A stretch of DNA of 64,000 nt from Pseudoalteromonas neustonica (GTDB taxonomy: Bacteria > Pseudomonadota > Gammaproteobacteria > Enterobacterales > Alteromonadaceae), in contig NZ_BDDS01000005.1 in NCBI RefSeq assembly GCF_001653135.1, positions 186,001 through 250,000 of the forward strand, written 5' to 3'. The position numbers were made by a program, and so were the translations under genes. The notes beneath the pieces were generated by a model. The model saw only the letters and a list, made by a program, of their open reading frames with translations, was not told where the DNA came from and did not search any database. Within the stretch, counting starts at the first letter, position 1. Each line of letters opens with the position of its first letter. Below are positions 36,405 through 44,643 of this stretch, piece by piece.

Positions 36405-36628
36405 TAGTGATTAAGCTTTTTATGGTTAGACTGTTCAACTATAGTCAATTTATCACGGAAAGAAAAATAGTGTGGAAAAATTACACTATATGTTTTTATT
36501 CAGCTTTTTGGCTTGTTAGCTCATTTAAAGTCCTTCGTTTTGATTTGTTTCATTTTTCAATAAATGAACATTATTTTTTCATAAAAGTATGCTTAGAATA
36601 GGGCAACTCATTTGTAAGGATTACGTTC

Positions 36629-38950
36629 ATGCTAAAAATTATTAAGTGGTTGGGACTAACAGTACTGATTTTAGGGCTTGCTGCTACCGGTATCATTTAT
36701 GGTGCTCTGTCATTAAGCTTACCAACTCTTGATGGTAACGGACACAGCCATGAAGTCGGTAACAAAGTGACAATTTCCCGAGATGAATTAGGGCAAGCGG
36801 TGATTAATGCTAATAGCCGAAATGATGCTGCCTATGGTTTAGGTTTTGCGCATGGGCAGGATCGGTTTTTTCAAATGGATTTATTGCGCCGAAACGCAGC
36901 AGGAGAATTGAGTGAGCTATTTGGTGAGGCAGCTTTAGAGTTGGATAAAAAAATGCGTTTTCATCAATTGCGTAAACGTAGTGTCTCGATTGTTAAGCAG
37001 TTGCCAGCGGCTGATCAGCTATTGCTAAAAAGCTATGCTGCGGGTGTCAATGAAGGGTTAGCGCAAATAGGGTTTGCTAGTTTTGAATATATATTAACTG
37101 GCGCGGCTCAAAAACCGTGGCGCAGTGAAGATAGTTTACTGGTGATTTTTAGTATGTATTTGGATTTGCAAACGGCAACATTCGAACGAGATAAAGCGTT
37201 AATACAAATAGAGCAATTATATGGCGCAGAAATGGTGGCCTTTTTAACGCAGCCAAGTAAATTCCAAGCAGCATTAGATGGCAGTCTCCTTAGTCAATAC
37301 ATAGATGACATACCGCAGCTGCGAAAGCAAGATCCTGCAATACCAGATGCTTATGCATGGCAATCAATTGCAGTTAATCAAGAGCGTGGCAGTAATAACT
37401 GGGCGGTCACAGGGCAATTAACACAAACGGGTGCGGGTATGCTTTCTGACGATATGCATTTATCGATGGCGGTTCCTGTTATTTGGTATCGAGCTCAACT
37501 TAATTATGTAGTGTCGGGGCAAGCGACTCAAGTAACGGGGGTTTCTTTACCCGGCGCGCCGGCTATCGTGGTGGGAACTAATAATAAAATCGCCTGGGGT
37601 TTCACGAACGGTTACCTTGATACGGCTGATTGGGTTGCGCTTGATGCAGAGAGTAAAACTTGGCAAGTGACAGAGCAAATTAGGTTGCCTGATGGTACAA
37701 CACAGCCCTATGAGCTTACGCTCAGTAATTATGGACCAGTGCGTGAAATTAGCGGTAAACGTTACGCATTAAGTTGGGTTGCACATCAATCTTATGCGGT
37801 TGATATGGATTTACTAAAACTCGAGCAGGCAGTTACGGTTGACGATGCGCTGACAATTGCAAGTGATGTGGGTATACCCGTACAAAACCTAATGGTGGTC
37901 GATAGTCAGGGGAATGCCGCATGGAAAAATATGGGGGCAATTCCTGGGCGTATTCAACCTAGTGAACTCGCTGTGCAGGAAAGTGATTATTCAGCGCAGT
38001 GGCAGGATAATGAATTAATTAGGCCGGACGTTAAAAACCCTGAAAATGGTCGTTTATGGACGGGTAATTCTCGCGTTGTGTCAGCGCAAGATAATAAGCG
38101 TTTTGGTAATGGTGGTTATGCGCTTGGCGCACGTTCTAGTCAAATACGTGACCGGCTTAACGAAAAACAGCAGTTTACTGAAGCTGACTTTAATCAATTA
38201 CAACATGATAATGAGGCGCGCTTTTTAAAGCCATGGCATACCTTGTTGCTTAGGCAGCTTAATCAAAATAGTCTTGAGAATAAGCGCTATATTAGCGCAG
38301 TTGAAAACTGGCAAGCGTGCGCATGTGCAGAGTCTATAGGGTACACTTTAGTAAGGCGCTATCGTGATGAAGTAATTAACATTGCCTTTAGTGCAATGCA
38401 GGCAAAGCTAAAAACCGAGGGTGGATCGCTGCGTTATATTAAGCGTGATTTAGAGCCTGCAATTTGGCAATTAATTGAGCAGCAGCCAAGCAGTTGGCTC
38501 AATCCTCAATTTAAAAGTTGGGATGCTCAATTAGTCGGTGCGTTTATTAAAACGATTGAAAATTTAACGCTGGAATTTGGCAGTGATATTCAAAATTGGC
38601 AATGGGGTAAGGTGAATGAATTAGTCATTGAACATCCGTTTTCAAAGCAGATCCCTCAATTAAGTAATTTATTAAATATGCCTAAAGCGGCAGGGTTTGG
38701 TGATAGTTTTATGCCAGCAGTGCAAGGGCCAAACTTTGGTGCTTCACAGCGATTTATAGCTCAACCAGGCCACCTAGATAAAGCAGTAATGGCTATTCCT
38801 GGAGGGCAATCTGGGCATCCGTTATCACCTTTTTATCGAGCGGGTTTCATGGGCTATATTGCAGCGGAACTCACGCCATTATTACCGCAAAAGCTGAACC
38901 ATCAAATTGTAATAACACCTGTAAGTCTAAATTATACACCTATCATGTAG
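36629..38950 (+). CDS. Penicillin acylase-family N-terminal nucleophile hydrolase
   Basis: The protein (773 aa) is an Ntn hydrolase of the penicillin/acyl-homoserine-lactone acylase family, exported and membrane-anchored by the helix at 7-29. It is made as a precursor and self-cleaves before S255 (RGS255NNWAVTG), giving a spacer plus large beta chain. YGLGFAHGQDRFFQMDLLRR near residues 69-88 is the conserved alpha-chain motif. Members hydrolyse amide bonds in beta-lactams, AHLs or other acylated amines, so the substrate is open. Its 3' end overlaps the convergent diguanylate cyclase gene by 19 nt. A role in quorum quenching is possible but not shown. Confidence 0.9.
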   Translation: MLKIIKWLGLTVLILGLAATGIIYGALSLSLPTLDGNGHSHEVGNKVTISRDELGQAVINANSRNDAAYGLGFAHGQDRFFQMDLLRRNAAGELSELFGEAALELDKKMRFHQLRKRSVSIVKQLPAADQLLLKSYAAGVNEGLAQIGFASFEYILTGAAQKPWRSEDSLLVIFSMYLDLQTATFERDKALIQIEQLYGAEMVAFLTQPSKFQAALDGSLLSQYIDDIPQLRKQDPAIPDAYAWQSIAVNQERGSNNWAVTGQLTQTGAGMLSDDMHLSMAVPVIWYRAQLNYVVSGQATQVTGVSLPGAPAIVVGTNNKIAWGFTNGYLDTADWVALDAESKTWQVTEQIRLPDGTTQPYELTLSNYGPVREISGKRYALSWVAHQSYAVDMDLLKLEQAVTVDDALTIASDVGIPVQNLMVVDSQGNAAWKNMGAIPGRIQPSELAVQESDYSAQWQDNELIRPDVKNPENGRLWTGNSRVVSAQDNKRFGNGGYALGARSSQIRDRLNEKQQFTEADFNQLQHDNEARFLKPWHTLLLRQLNQNSLENKRYISAVENWQACACAESIGYTLVRRYRDEVINIAFSAMQAKLKTEGGSLRYIKRDLEPAIWQLIEQQPSSWLNPQFKSWDAQLVGAFIKTIENLTLEFGSDIQNWQWGKVNELVIEHPFSKQIPQLSNLLNMPKAAGFGDSFMPAVQGPNFGASQRFIAQPGHLDKAVMAIPGGQSGHPLSPFYRAGFMGYIAAELTPLLPQKLNHQIVITPVSLNYTPIM

Positions 38951-40041
38951 TCTTGTTCTGGTGTGGCGATGGTGGTCATATTTCTGCCATCGTTTTTACT
39001 TTTATAAAGTGCAGCATCGGCTTGTTGTAATGTTTTTTCTAATGATGCCAAAGGACGCCATTCTATTAAACCAAAACTCATAGTAATGGTTAGATTTGGT
39101 TTAATAGATAAAAGTGATAGCGCTTGTATGTGATTGCGTAATGCTTCAATACGTACAAAAGCATCCGCTTCATTAGTATTAGCGAGGACGATCAAGAACT
39201 CTTCGCCACCCCAGCGTACAATAATATCGGTTGAATTTAATTGGTTTGTTAGTGCGCTTGCAATAATCGTTAAGATAGCATCACCTTTATCATGACCATA
39301 GGTGTCGTTGATCTGTTTAAACATATCTATATCAGCCATAACTACACAAATTTGGTTGTCGGCCATGATGCTTTTTTGACGAGTTTCTATAATTAACTGT
39401 TTAGCAAAACGCCGGTTATATAATTTAGTAAGGTGATCTTTTGCTGCCATTTCAGTTAATTCAATACGCTGTGAAATCGAGATCTCTCTGATCAAGCTAA
39501 ATGCATAAATCATGGGAAGCCCGGCGATAATAATATTAATAATATTAATGTAAGGTAAAAGTGATACATATGCATAGTTGTAAGTGACATCAGCAAAGAA
39601 AAAATACAATCCAGCAAAGGTAATTATTAATGTCATACTGTAAATCACAGCTTGCTTCAATTTAAGCTGATAATCAACTAACAGCATTGACGAAATGGTC
39701 CATAGATAAAATTGAAAACCGAGCTCTAATCCTAATGTTGCACATGCCAAAATCGAGTGTAATACCACTTCTATGCAAAATATTCGCAAGGCTAATGCAT
39801 GCAACCTTTGGCTTATTAAAAAGATCCCAGAGCCCCAAGCAAGGACACTAAAAATATTGACAATTGCTAAAGTCAGAGCACCAATTTGCGCAAAAAATAA
39901 TATCAGTAATACGTGGGTTGCTAAGGCAAAGTACGCCACTTTTTTGATAATTTGAAATTTCACTTGCTCAACGTCATCAAGACTTGCATGTAGGGGTTGT
40001 TCTGATGTTGTCAAAAGGGCTCCTAAATGTGAGTGAGTCAT
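38932..40041 (-). CDS. Membrane diguanylate cyclase (GGDEF)
   Basis: This inner-membrane enzyme (369 aa) makes cyclic-di-GMP from two GTP. The N-terminal half (about 30-200) has six hydrophobic helices, and the C-terminal GGDEF domain has the active motif RWGGEEF at 276-282, D-loop residues in MADIDMFKQINDTYGHDKGD, and LQQADAALYKSKNDGRN at the end. No RxxD inhibitory site is present five residues upstream of the GGEEF motif, so product feedback is not expected by this route. The gene overlaps the 3' end of the penicillin acylase gene by 19 nt. No known partner effector is in the window. Confidence 0.92.
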   Translation of the reverse strand: MTHSHLGALLTTSEQPLHASLDDVEQVKFQIIKKVAYFALATHVLLILFFAQIGALTLAIVNIFSVLAWGSGIFLISQRLHALALRIFCIEVVLHSILACATLGLELGFQFYLWTISSMLLVDYQLKLKQAVIYSMTLIITFAGLYFFFADVTYNYAYVSLLPYINIINIIIAGLPMIYAFSLIREISISQRIELTEMAAKDHLTKLYNRRFAKQLIIETRQKSIMADNQICVVMADIDMFKQINDTYGHDKGDAILTIIASALTNQLNSTDIIVRWGGEEFLIVLANTNEADAFVRIEALRNHIQALSLLSIKPNLTITMSFGLIEWRPLASLEKTLQQADAALYKSKNDGRNMTTIATPEQDYMIGV

Positions 40042-40133
40042 TTTAAAAGTATAGGAGATAAAAAATTAATTTGAGCGAAAATAATGAGCATAACGTTCTA
40101 TATTTATCCTACATATAAAATAAGAGAACAATA

Positions 40134-40982
40134 ATGAAAAAATTAATTCCGGTATTCATTACGTCAGCACTTTTAAGTTTAAGTTGTCATGCTGAACAAA
40201 GCGTTGTTAAAACACAAAAAATCAGTGAGCATGTGTATGTATTATTTGGCCAAGGTGGCAATATTGCTGCAAGTGTTGGTGACGATGGCATTTATATTGT
40301 TGATGACCAGTTTGCAACGTTATCTGAGCAGATCAAGCAATCGTTAACTGAATTAAAACCCGGCAGTGCTCAGTTTGTCATAAATACACACCATCACGGC
40401 GATCACACTGGGGGTAATGAAAACTTTGCGAAAGCGGGGGCTCATGTCATCGCACATAATAATGTACATAAGCGATTAACTGAAAAGCATGGTGTGGGCT
40501 CTGACTACTTACCGCGCATCAGTTTTAATGATGATTTAACGTTGCATTTCAATAACGAGCACGCCAAGCTCAAGCATTACCCTCATGCGCATACCGATGG
40601 CGATGCCGTTGTTTTTTTCGAATCAGAAAATATTGTGCACATGGGTGATATCTTCTTTAATACAGGTGGTTTACCATTTGTAGATGTAGACAGTGGTGGT
40701 AGTGTTGACGGCATATTAAATGCGGTTGACGATGTTTTACTAAGCATTAACGATAACACGCACATTATTCCTGGTCATGGGCCGCTAAGCAAGCGTTCAG
40801 AGCTGGTGGTATATCGTGACTTGGTTGCTAGAGCAAAAGCAATTATGCTCAATGCGATGAAAGATAATGCCAGTTTAGAACATGTACTAAAAGCGGATCC
40901 TCTTGCCCAGTTGAATATTGAATTTGCAGGGTGGTTACCAAAAGAGCGCGTTACTACACTGTTTTATCGAAGCTTAAAATAA
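40134..40982 (+). CDS. Exported MBL-fold metallo-hydrolase
   Basis: The protein (282 aa) has a Sec signal peptide (ends SCHA) and a metallo-beta-lactamase fold. Metal ligands are H86-x-H88-x-D90-H91 (THHHGDHTGG), a His in YPHAHTDGD, Asp in MGDIFFNTGG and the last His in IIPGHGPL. The GNAASVGDDGIYIVDDQ start resembles class B3-like and other periplasmic MBL proteins of marine bacteria; the metal set alone does not show beta-lactamase activity. It stands between a divergent cyclase and the GNAT-nitrilase gene, with a strong hairpin after it. Role unknown. Confidence 0.88.
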   Translation: MKKLIPVFITSALLSLSCHAEQSVVKTQKISEHVYVLFGQGGNIAASVGDDGIYIVDDQFATLSEQIKQSLTELKPGSAQFVINTHHHGDHTGGNENFAKAGAHVIAHNNVHKRLTEKHGVGSDYLPRISFNDDLTLHFNNEHAKLKHYPHAHTDGDAVVFFESENIVHMGDIFFNTGGLPFVDVDSGGSVDGILNAVDDVLLSINDNTHIIPGHGPLSKRSELVVYRDLVARAKAIMLNAMKDNASLEHVLKADPLAQLNIEFAGWLPKERVTTLFYRSLK

Positions 40983-40988
40983 TAAATT

Positions 40989-41006
40989 TGGCCACTGCGG
41001 TGGCCA
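40989..41006 (+). terminator. Hairpin after the MBL gene
   Basis: TGGCCAC and GTGGCCA form a perfect 7-bp stem with a TGCG loop, 6 nt after the stop codon. There is no T run, so it may be weak and allow readthrough into the next gene. Confidence 0.55.
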
Positions 41007-41039
41007 CAAACTAATGTCCTACGCCTAAAGGAGTTGTGT

Positions 41040-42572
41040 ATGCCGGCAGAAAAGACCCATCTAGAGATTTGTAACTTAACAAAAGAACAATATCCACAAA
41101 TTAAAACATTGATGGACCAAGCCTATCCTGATTTAGGCGGGGCATGGCCTAGCCATACTATTTTTAGGTTGATAGACCAATTCCCAGAAGGTCAATTAGG
41201 TATGGTTGATGATGGTGTATTAGTAGGGATTGCGCTCAGTGTGCAAGTTGACTACACACGTTTTTCAAATCCACATACCTACGAAGATATTGTTGACGGT
41301 CATGATCGGGTATTTAGTGACCCCGATGGCGATGCGTTGTATGGGCTTGATGTTGTTATTTCATCAACTCACCGAGGTATGCGCTTAGGCCGCAGACTCT
41401 ATGATGCACGTAAAGAATTGTGCCGTCAGTATAACTTACGAGCCATTTTAGCGGGCGGGCGTATTCCTCGTTATTACAATCACAGCAATGAAATGACACC
41501 AACAGAATATATCGCCAAGGTGGATCATAAGGAACTGTATGATCCTATATTGAGCTTTCAATTATCGAACGACTTTCAGGTTAAAAGATTGCTTAAAAAG
41601 TATTTGCCTGAAGATCAAAACTCGGTTGGTTATGCCACGTTGCTTGAGTGGAATAACATTATGTTTGAACCAACTGACACTGTACTCGAATCGACCAAAT
41701 CGATAGTGCGAGTTGGTGCTGTGCAATGGCAAATGCGTAGTGTTGCATCGGTTGAGGAAATGCTCACGCAGGTTGAGTATTTTGTAGACACAGTATCTGA
41801 TTACAAAAGTGACTTTATTTTATTCCCTGAATTTTTTAATGCCCCATTAATGGGGCTCAGCGAACAAAGAAATCAAACCGAAGCAATTCGTTATTTAGCT
41901 GAATACACAGAGACTTTTCGTGATGCGATGTCGCGAATGGCGATTGAATATAACGCCAATATAATTACCGGTTCAATGCCGCTTGCCGAAGGCGATAAAA
42001 TTTATAATGTCAGCTATTTATGTCACCGTAGCGGTAAAATTGATGAGCAACGTAAAATTCATATTACCCCGCATGAGCAAAATGATTGGGTGATCCAAGG
42101 TGGCGATAAAATAGCGGTGTTTGAAACTGATGCAGGGCGTGTGGGTATTCAAATTTGTTACGATGTAGAGTTCCCTGAATTGTCGCGCATTTTAGCAAAG
42201 CAAGGGCTCGACATTCTGTTTGTACCATTTTGGACAGACACTAAAAACAGTTATTTACGTGTTCGCCATTGTGCACAGGCTCGCGCCATTGAAAACGAAT
42301 GCTATGTAGTCATTGCAGGTTCTGTCGGCAATTTACCAGAAGTAGAAAGCCTAGATGTGCAATATTCGCAATCAGCCGTACTGACTCCGTCGGATTTTTC
42401 ATTCCCACACGATGCGACGCTCAACGAGGCCACTCCCAATACTGAAATGCTGTTATTCAGTGATTTAGATATGGATAAGTTAAAGGTACTCCACAGCGAA
42501 GGCACCGTCCGTAACTTAAAAGATCGTCGTGAAGACTTATACGACGTTATTTTGAAAAAGAGGGATAGCTAA
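41040..42572 (+). CDS. Bifunctional GNAT acetyltransferase / carbon-nitrogen hydrolase fusion
   Basis: This protein (510 aa) joins an N-terminal GNAT-like domain (about 8-200, with LDVVISSTHRGMRLGRRLYDARKEL landmark region around 103-126) to a nitrilase-superfamily domain (about 222-495). The nitrilase triad is E264 (FPEFF), K339 (QRKIHI) and C373 (QICYDVEF). The frame can open at a TTG at 41034, but AAAGGAG lies exactly 6 nt ahead of the ATG at 41040, so the start is clear. The next gene, an SMR exporter, begins 3 nt after the stop, so the two are surely co-transcribed and may act on the same small nitrogen compound. The substrate is not known. Family members are annotated as a bifunctional GNAT/CN hydrolase in many bacteria. 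Confidence 0.9.
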   Translation: MPAEKTHLEICNLTKEQYPQIKTLMDQAYPDLGGAWPSHTIFRLIDQFPEGQLGMVDDGVLVGIALSVQVDYTRFSNPHTYEDIVDGHDRVFSDPDGDALYGLDVVISSTHRGMRLGRRLYDARKELCRQYNLRAILAGGRIPRYYNHSNEMTPTEYIAKVDHKELYDPILSFQLSNDFQVKRLLKKYLPEDQNSVGYATLLEWNNIMFEPTDTVLESTKSIVRVGAVQWQMRSVASVEEMLTQVEYFVDTVSDYKSDFILFPEFFNAPLMGLSEQRNQTEAIRYLAEYTETFRDAMSRMAIEYNANIITGSMPLAEGDKIYNVSYLCHRSGKIDEQRKIHITPHEQNDWVIQGGDKIAVFETDAGRVGIQICYDVEFPELSRILAKQGLDILFVPFWTDTKNSYLRVRHCAQARAIENECYVVIAGSVGNLPEVESLDVQYSQSAVLTPSDFSFPHDATLNEATPNTEMLLFSDLDMDKLKVLHSEGTVRNLKDRREDLYDVILKKRDS

Positions 42573-42575
42573 AAA

Positions 42576-42893
42576 ATGGCATGGGTGTATTTAATTATCG
42601 CAGGCCTGCTTGAAATAGGTTGGCCTGTTGGATTGAAAATGTCACAAGAGGGTGAAAATCGTTGGTTGGGTATAGGTGTTGCCGTGGCGTTTATGGTTGC
42701 CAGTGGCTTTATGTTATGGCTGGCACAGCGTGATATTTCAATGGGGACATCCTACGCTGTATGGACTGGTATTGGCGCGGCCGGGACATTTATAGTGGGG
42801 ATCCTTTTTTATAATGATGCCGCTACATTTGGCCGTATAGCCGGTGTATTAATGATTATCAGCGGTGTAATTACCTTAAAAATAAGTCATTAA
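42576..42893 (+). CDS. SMR-family transporter, Gdx/SugE type
   Basis: This is a small inner-membrane exporter (105 aa) with four hydrophobic helices and the essential E13 in the first (GLLEIGWPVGL). The signature GTSYAVWTGIGAAGTF in the third helix and the short length favour the guanidinium exporter (Gdx/SugE) subgroup over quaternary-ammonium EmrE. It follows the GNAT-nitrilase gene by 3 nt, a very tight operon. Guanidinium export by this subgroup is known from biochemical work on relatives; here the link to the upstream hydrolase suggests a guanidine-like or amine product, which is an inference. No guanidine riboswitch is recognisable upstream. Confidence 0.85.
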   Translation: MAWVYLIIAGLLEIGWPVGLKMSQEGENRWLGIGVAVAFMVASGFMLWLAQRDISMGTSYAVWTGIGAAGTFIVGILFYNDAATFGRIAGVLMIISGVITLKISH

Positions 42894-42911
42894 GTGGAAT
42901 AACTAAAAAAT

Positions 42912-42941
42912 AAAAAGCGGCTACTTGGTGAGCCGCTTTTT
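42912..42941. terminator. Bidirectional terminator
   Basis: AAAAAGCGGCT and AGCCGCTTTTT form an 11-bp stem with an 8-nt loop and A/T-rich flanks, between the convergent Gdx and EamA genes. Confidence 0.88.
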
Positions 42942-42958
42942 ATTTAAGTGGAAGTTAT

Positions 42959-43840
42959 TTAATTGGTGGGCAACATTACCAATACCGCGGCAATAGCGAT
43001 TAATACAAGCCCCGCGGTATCTTGGCGCTTTAAAGGCTGTTTGAGCCATAACACCGAGATCAACATGGTAAAGAAAACCTCTACCTGCCCCAGCGTTTTA
43101 ACGTAGGGGACATGTTGTAAACTCATGGCACTAAACCAGCCAATTGATCCTATACAGCTAAAGAAGCTCACTAAGCTGACCATTCTTTTATAGCGCCACA
43201 TTTGCTTTAATGTGTGCGGCTCTTTAATAGCTAAATACACAAGTAACATAATACTTTGTAGGCTGATCACAAATAGTAAGACCCATGCTGCAGAGTGAGG
43301 AAATAATAGGCCCGAGTTTAAGCTTGCTTCACGCACCCACAACGAAGTAAGCGCAAAGCAGGTGCCACAGGTAAGCCCAAGCAAGGCGGTGGTTAAATTA
43401 AACTGTTTAACTTTAGTAATACCGCTGAGTATCAATACAGCGATAGCGCCTAAAAACACCCCTAACCAACCGAGTAAACTCAGTGCAGAACCAAAAAACA
43501 GTACGCCTAGAATTGCGGCAACCAGCGCTTCACTTTTTGCAAGCCCAGCACCCACAGCATAATTGTTCATTTTAAATAGCTTAACCATTAAACCAGTAGC
43601 AATAATTTGCATCACACTTGCACCTACAATAAAGGCCCAAAAGGTATTATTAAATGAGGGCATAGCAGTCGGCTGGTATTGATAAAGTGAATAGAGATAA
43701 ATCGCGGCAATAGGGCTGGCAACAATAAAGCGCGCTAATGTTACACCCGCTACGCTCATATCATTACTTAATTTACTTTGCAGTGCATTACGCCACGCTT
43801 GCATAAAGGCGGCTAAAAAAGTGAAAAATATCCAGATCAT
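42959..43840 (-). CDS. EamA/DMT-family transporter
   Basis: A ten-helix inner-membrane transporter (293 aa) of the drug/metabolite superfamily, with two EamA repeats. The N-terminal FFTFLAAFMQAWRNALQSKLS and second-half VSFFSCIGSIGWFSAMSLQHVPYVKTLGQVEVFF (landmark QVEVFF) mark an EamA branch with a conserved charged helix entry. Substrate is unknown. It is single, convergent with Gdx and divergent to a small orphan ORF. It shows no close similarity to the first EamA protein of the window beyond the fold. Confidence 0.86.
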   Translation of the reverse strand: MIWIFFTFLAAFMQAWRNALQSKLSNDMSVAGVTLARFIVASPIAAIYLYSLYQYQPTAMPSFNNTFWAFIVGASVMQIIATGLMVKLFKMNNYAVGAGLAKSEALVAAILGVLFFGSALSLLGWLGVFLGAIAVLILSGITKVKQFNLTTALLGLTCGTCFALTSLWVREASLNSGLLFPHSAAWVLLFVISLQSIMLLVYLAIKEPHTLKQMWRYKRMVSLVSFFSCIGSIGWFSAMSLQHVPYVKTLGQVEVFFTMLISVLWLKQPLKRQDTAGLVLIAIAAVLVMLPTN

Positions 43841-43915
43841 GATCGTTACAAAAAAATAGCAGTGAGAGGTAAGTTAACAGGCAGCGAAGTTTAAAGCGAG
43901 GGAGGATTACCGCTT

Positions 43916-44053
43916 ATGAATATTCATCAACTGCGACAATATGCCACAGTTTCAAATACCTCACGCTGCGCTATAGTTAGTGTGATGTTATTGCTAGCCG
44001 CGATTGCTTATATAAGCGCTCGCGGCTTTTTTATTACTCGAATTGTGTCTTAA
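43916..44053 (+). CDS. Possible small membrane ORF, 45 aa (uncertain)
   Basis: An ATG at 43916 is preceded by GGGAGGA about 10 nt upstream and opens 45 codons. The product has a short polar N-terminus (MNIHQLRQYATVSN) and one hydrophobic stretch (AIVSVMLLLAAIAYI). The 3' half of the ORF overlaps a GC-rich hairpin with a T run at 43996-44032. If the hairpin is a true terminator, the ORF cannot be completed and this is a noncoding transcript instead. I cannot decide between the two from sequence alone. Confidence 0.25.
   Translation: MNIHQLRQYATVSNTSRCAIVSVMLLLAAIAYISARGFFITRIVS
43996..44032 (+). terminator. Orphan terminator-like hairpin
   Basis: AGCCGCGA (43996-44003) and TCGCGGCT (44020-44027) form a perfect 8-bp stem closed over a loop that has its own inner GCTTATATAAGC palindrome, then a T run. 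No confident gene ends here, so it may finish a small RNA starting near 43900. Confidence 0.5.
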
Positions 44054-44132
44054 GTTATAACGAGTTGAGTTTAGCTGTGCTAAGTTGATTAAAATTTTAA
44101 CTAACTTAAACTCAGGTTAACGAGGAATAACA

Positions 44133-44516
44133 ATGACGATATTACTTATTTGCGCACTACTTGCTGTACTGATGCCTTACTTTGCTAAGGCTCCGGTGGC
44201 GTTCGCGATGAACAAACTCGATGGCTACGATAATAAACATCCGCGCGACCAGCAAACTAAGCTAACAGGGTTTGGCGCAAGAGCTTTAGCTGCACATCAA
44301 AACTGTTTTGAAGCTTTGGCGGTATTCGCAGTGGCTTTGGCGGTGGTGTTAGGGACAAACAGTGTTCATCAGGTAACCGAATTGCTCGCTATTACCCATA
44401 TTATTGCACGTGTATTATATTGTGTTTTTTATTACTTAAATTTAGATGTATTACGTTCATTGGTGTGGTTTGTGGGCTTAGGTTCTGCCGTGGCAATGAT
44501 TGCGGTCAGTATGTAA
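44133..44516 (+). CDS. MAPEG-family membrane protein
   Basis: This small inner-membrane protein (127 aa) has four hydrophobic helices and a MAPEG pattern: the RALAAHQNCFEALAVFAVALAV region in helix 2 carries the characteristic conserved Arg-Ala-x-x-A-x-x-N-x-x-E. MAPEG proteins include eukaryotic glutathione S-transferases and leukotriene enzymes; bacterial members of this size have few known activities. It stands alone after a gap of about 80 nt, and its downstream region carries a fragment of the inverted-repeat element. Confidence 0.85.
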   Translation: MTILLICALLAVLMPYFAKAPVAFAMNKLDGYDNKHPRDQQTKLTGFGARALAAHQNCFEALAVFAVALAVVLGTNSVHQVTELLAITHIIARVLYCVFYYLNLDVLRSLVWFVGLGSAVAMIAVSM

Positions 44517-44544
44517 TACGTTGATTAAAAAGCTGAGGTTACTT

Positions 44545-44590
44545 GGGCGTGTTGACCTTTCGTGATTGATTTTGCTGCAGTATAAACGCC
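44545..44590 (+). mobile_element. End fragment (copy C) of a small inverted-repeat element
   Basis: GGGCGTGTTGACCTTT at 44545, followed by CGTGATTGATTTTG and CAGTATAAA, matches the left end of the longer copy at 47448 almost base for base over about 45 nt, then the similarity stops. Only one end is present, so it is a remnant. Confidence 0.7.
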
Positions 44591-44624
44591 AAAGCAAGCG
44601 GCTTAAACAAGGCGCTTGCTTTGG
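44589..44624. other. Hairpin between convergent MAPEG and M56 genes
   Basis: CCAAAGCAAGCG and CGCTTGCTTTGG form a perfect 12-bp stem with a 12-nt loop, joined to the element fragment at 44545-44590. There is no clear T run on either side. It may stop transcripts of both neighbours, or be part of the element. Confidence 0.5.
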
Positions 44625-44643
44625 GGTCTTTGGGTACAAATGC

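Noticed and set aside
36386..36601. 71-codon ORF in the gap ahead of the penicillin acylase gene
   Set aside because: Mostly hydrophobic and aromatic residues from AT-rich DNA, no ribosome-binding site, and it overlaps the start of the hybrid kinase gene.
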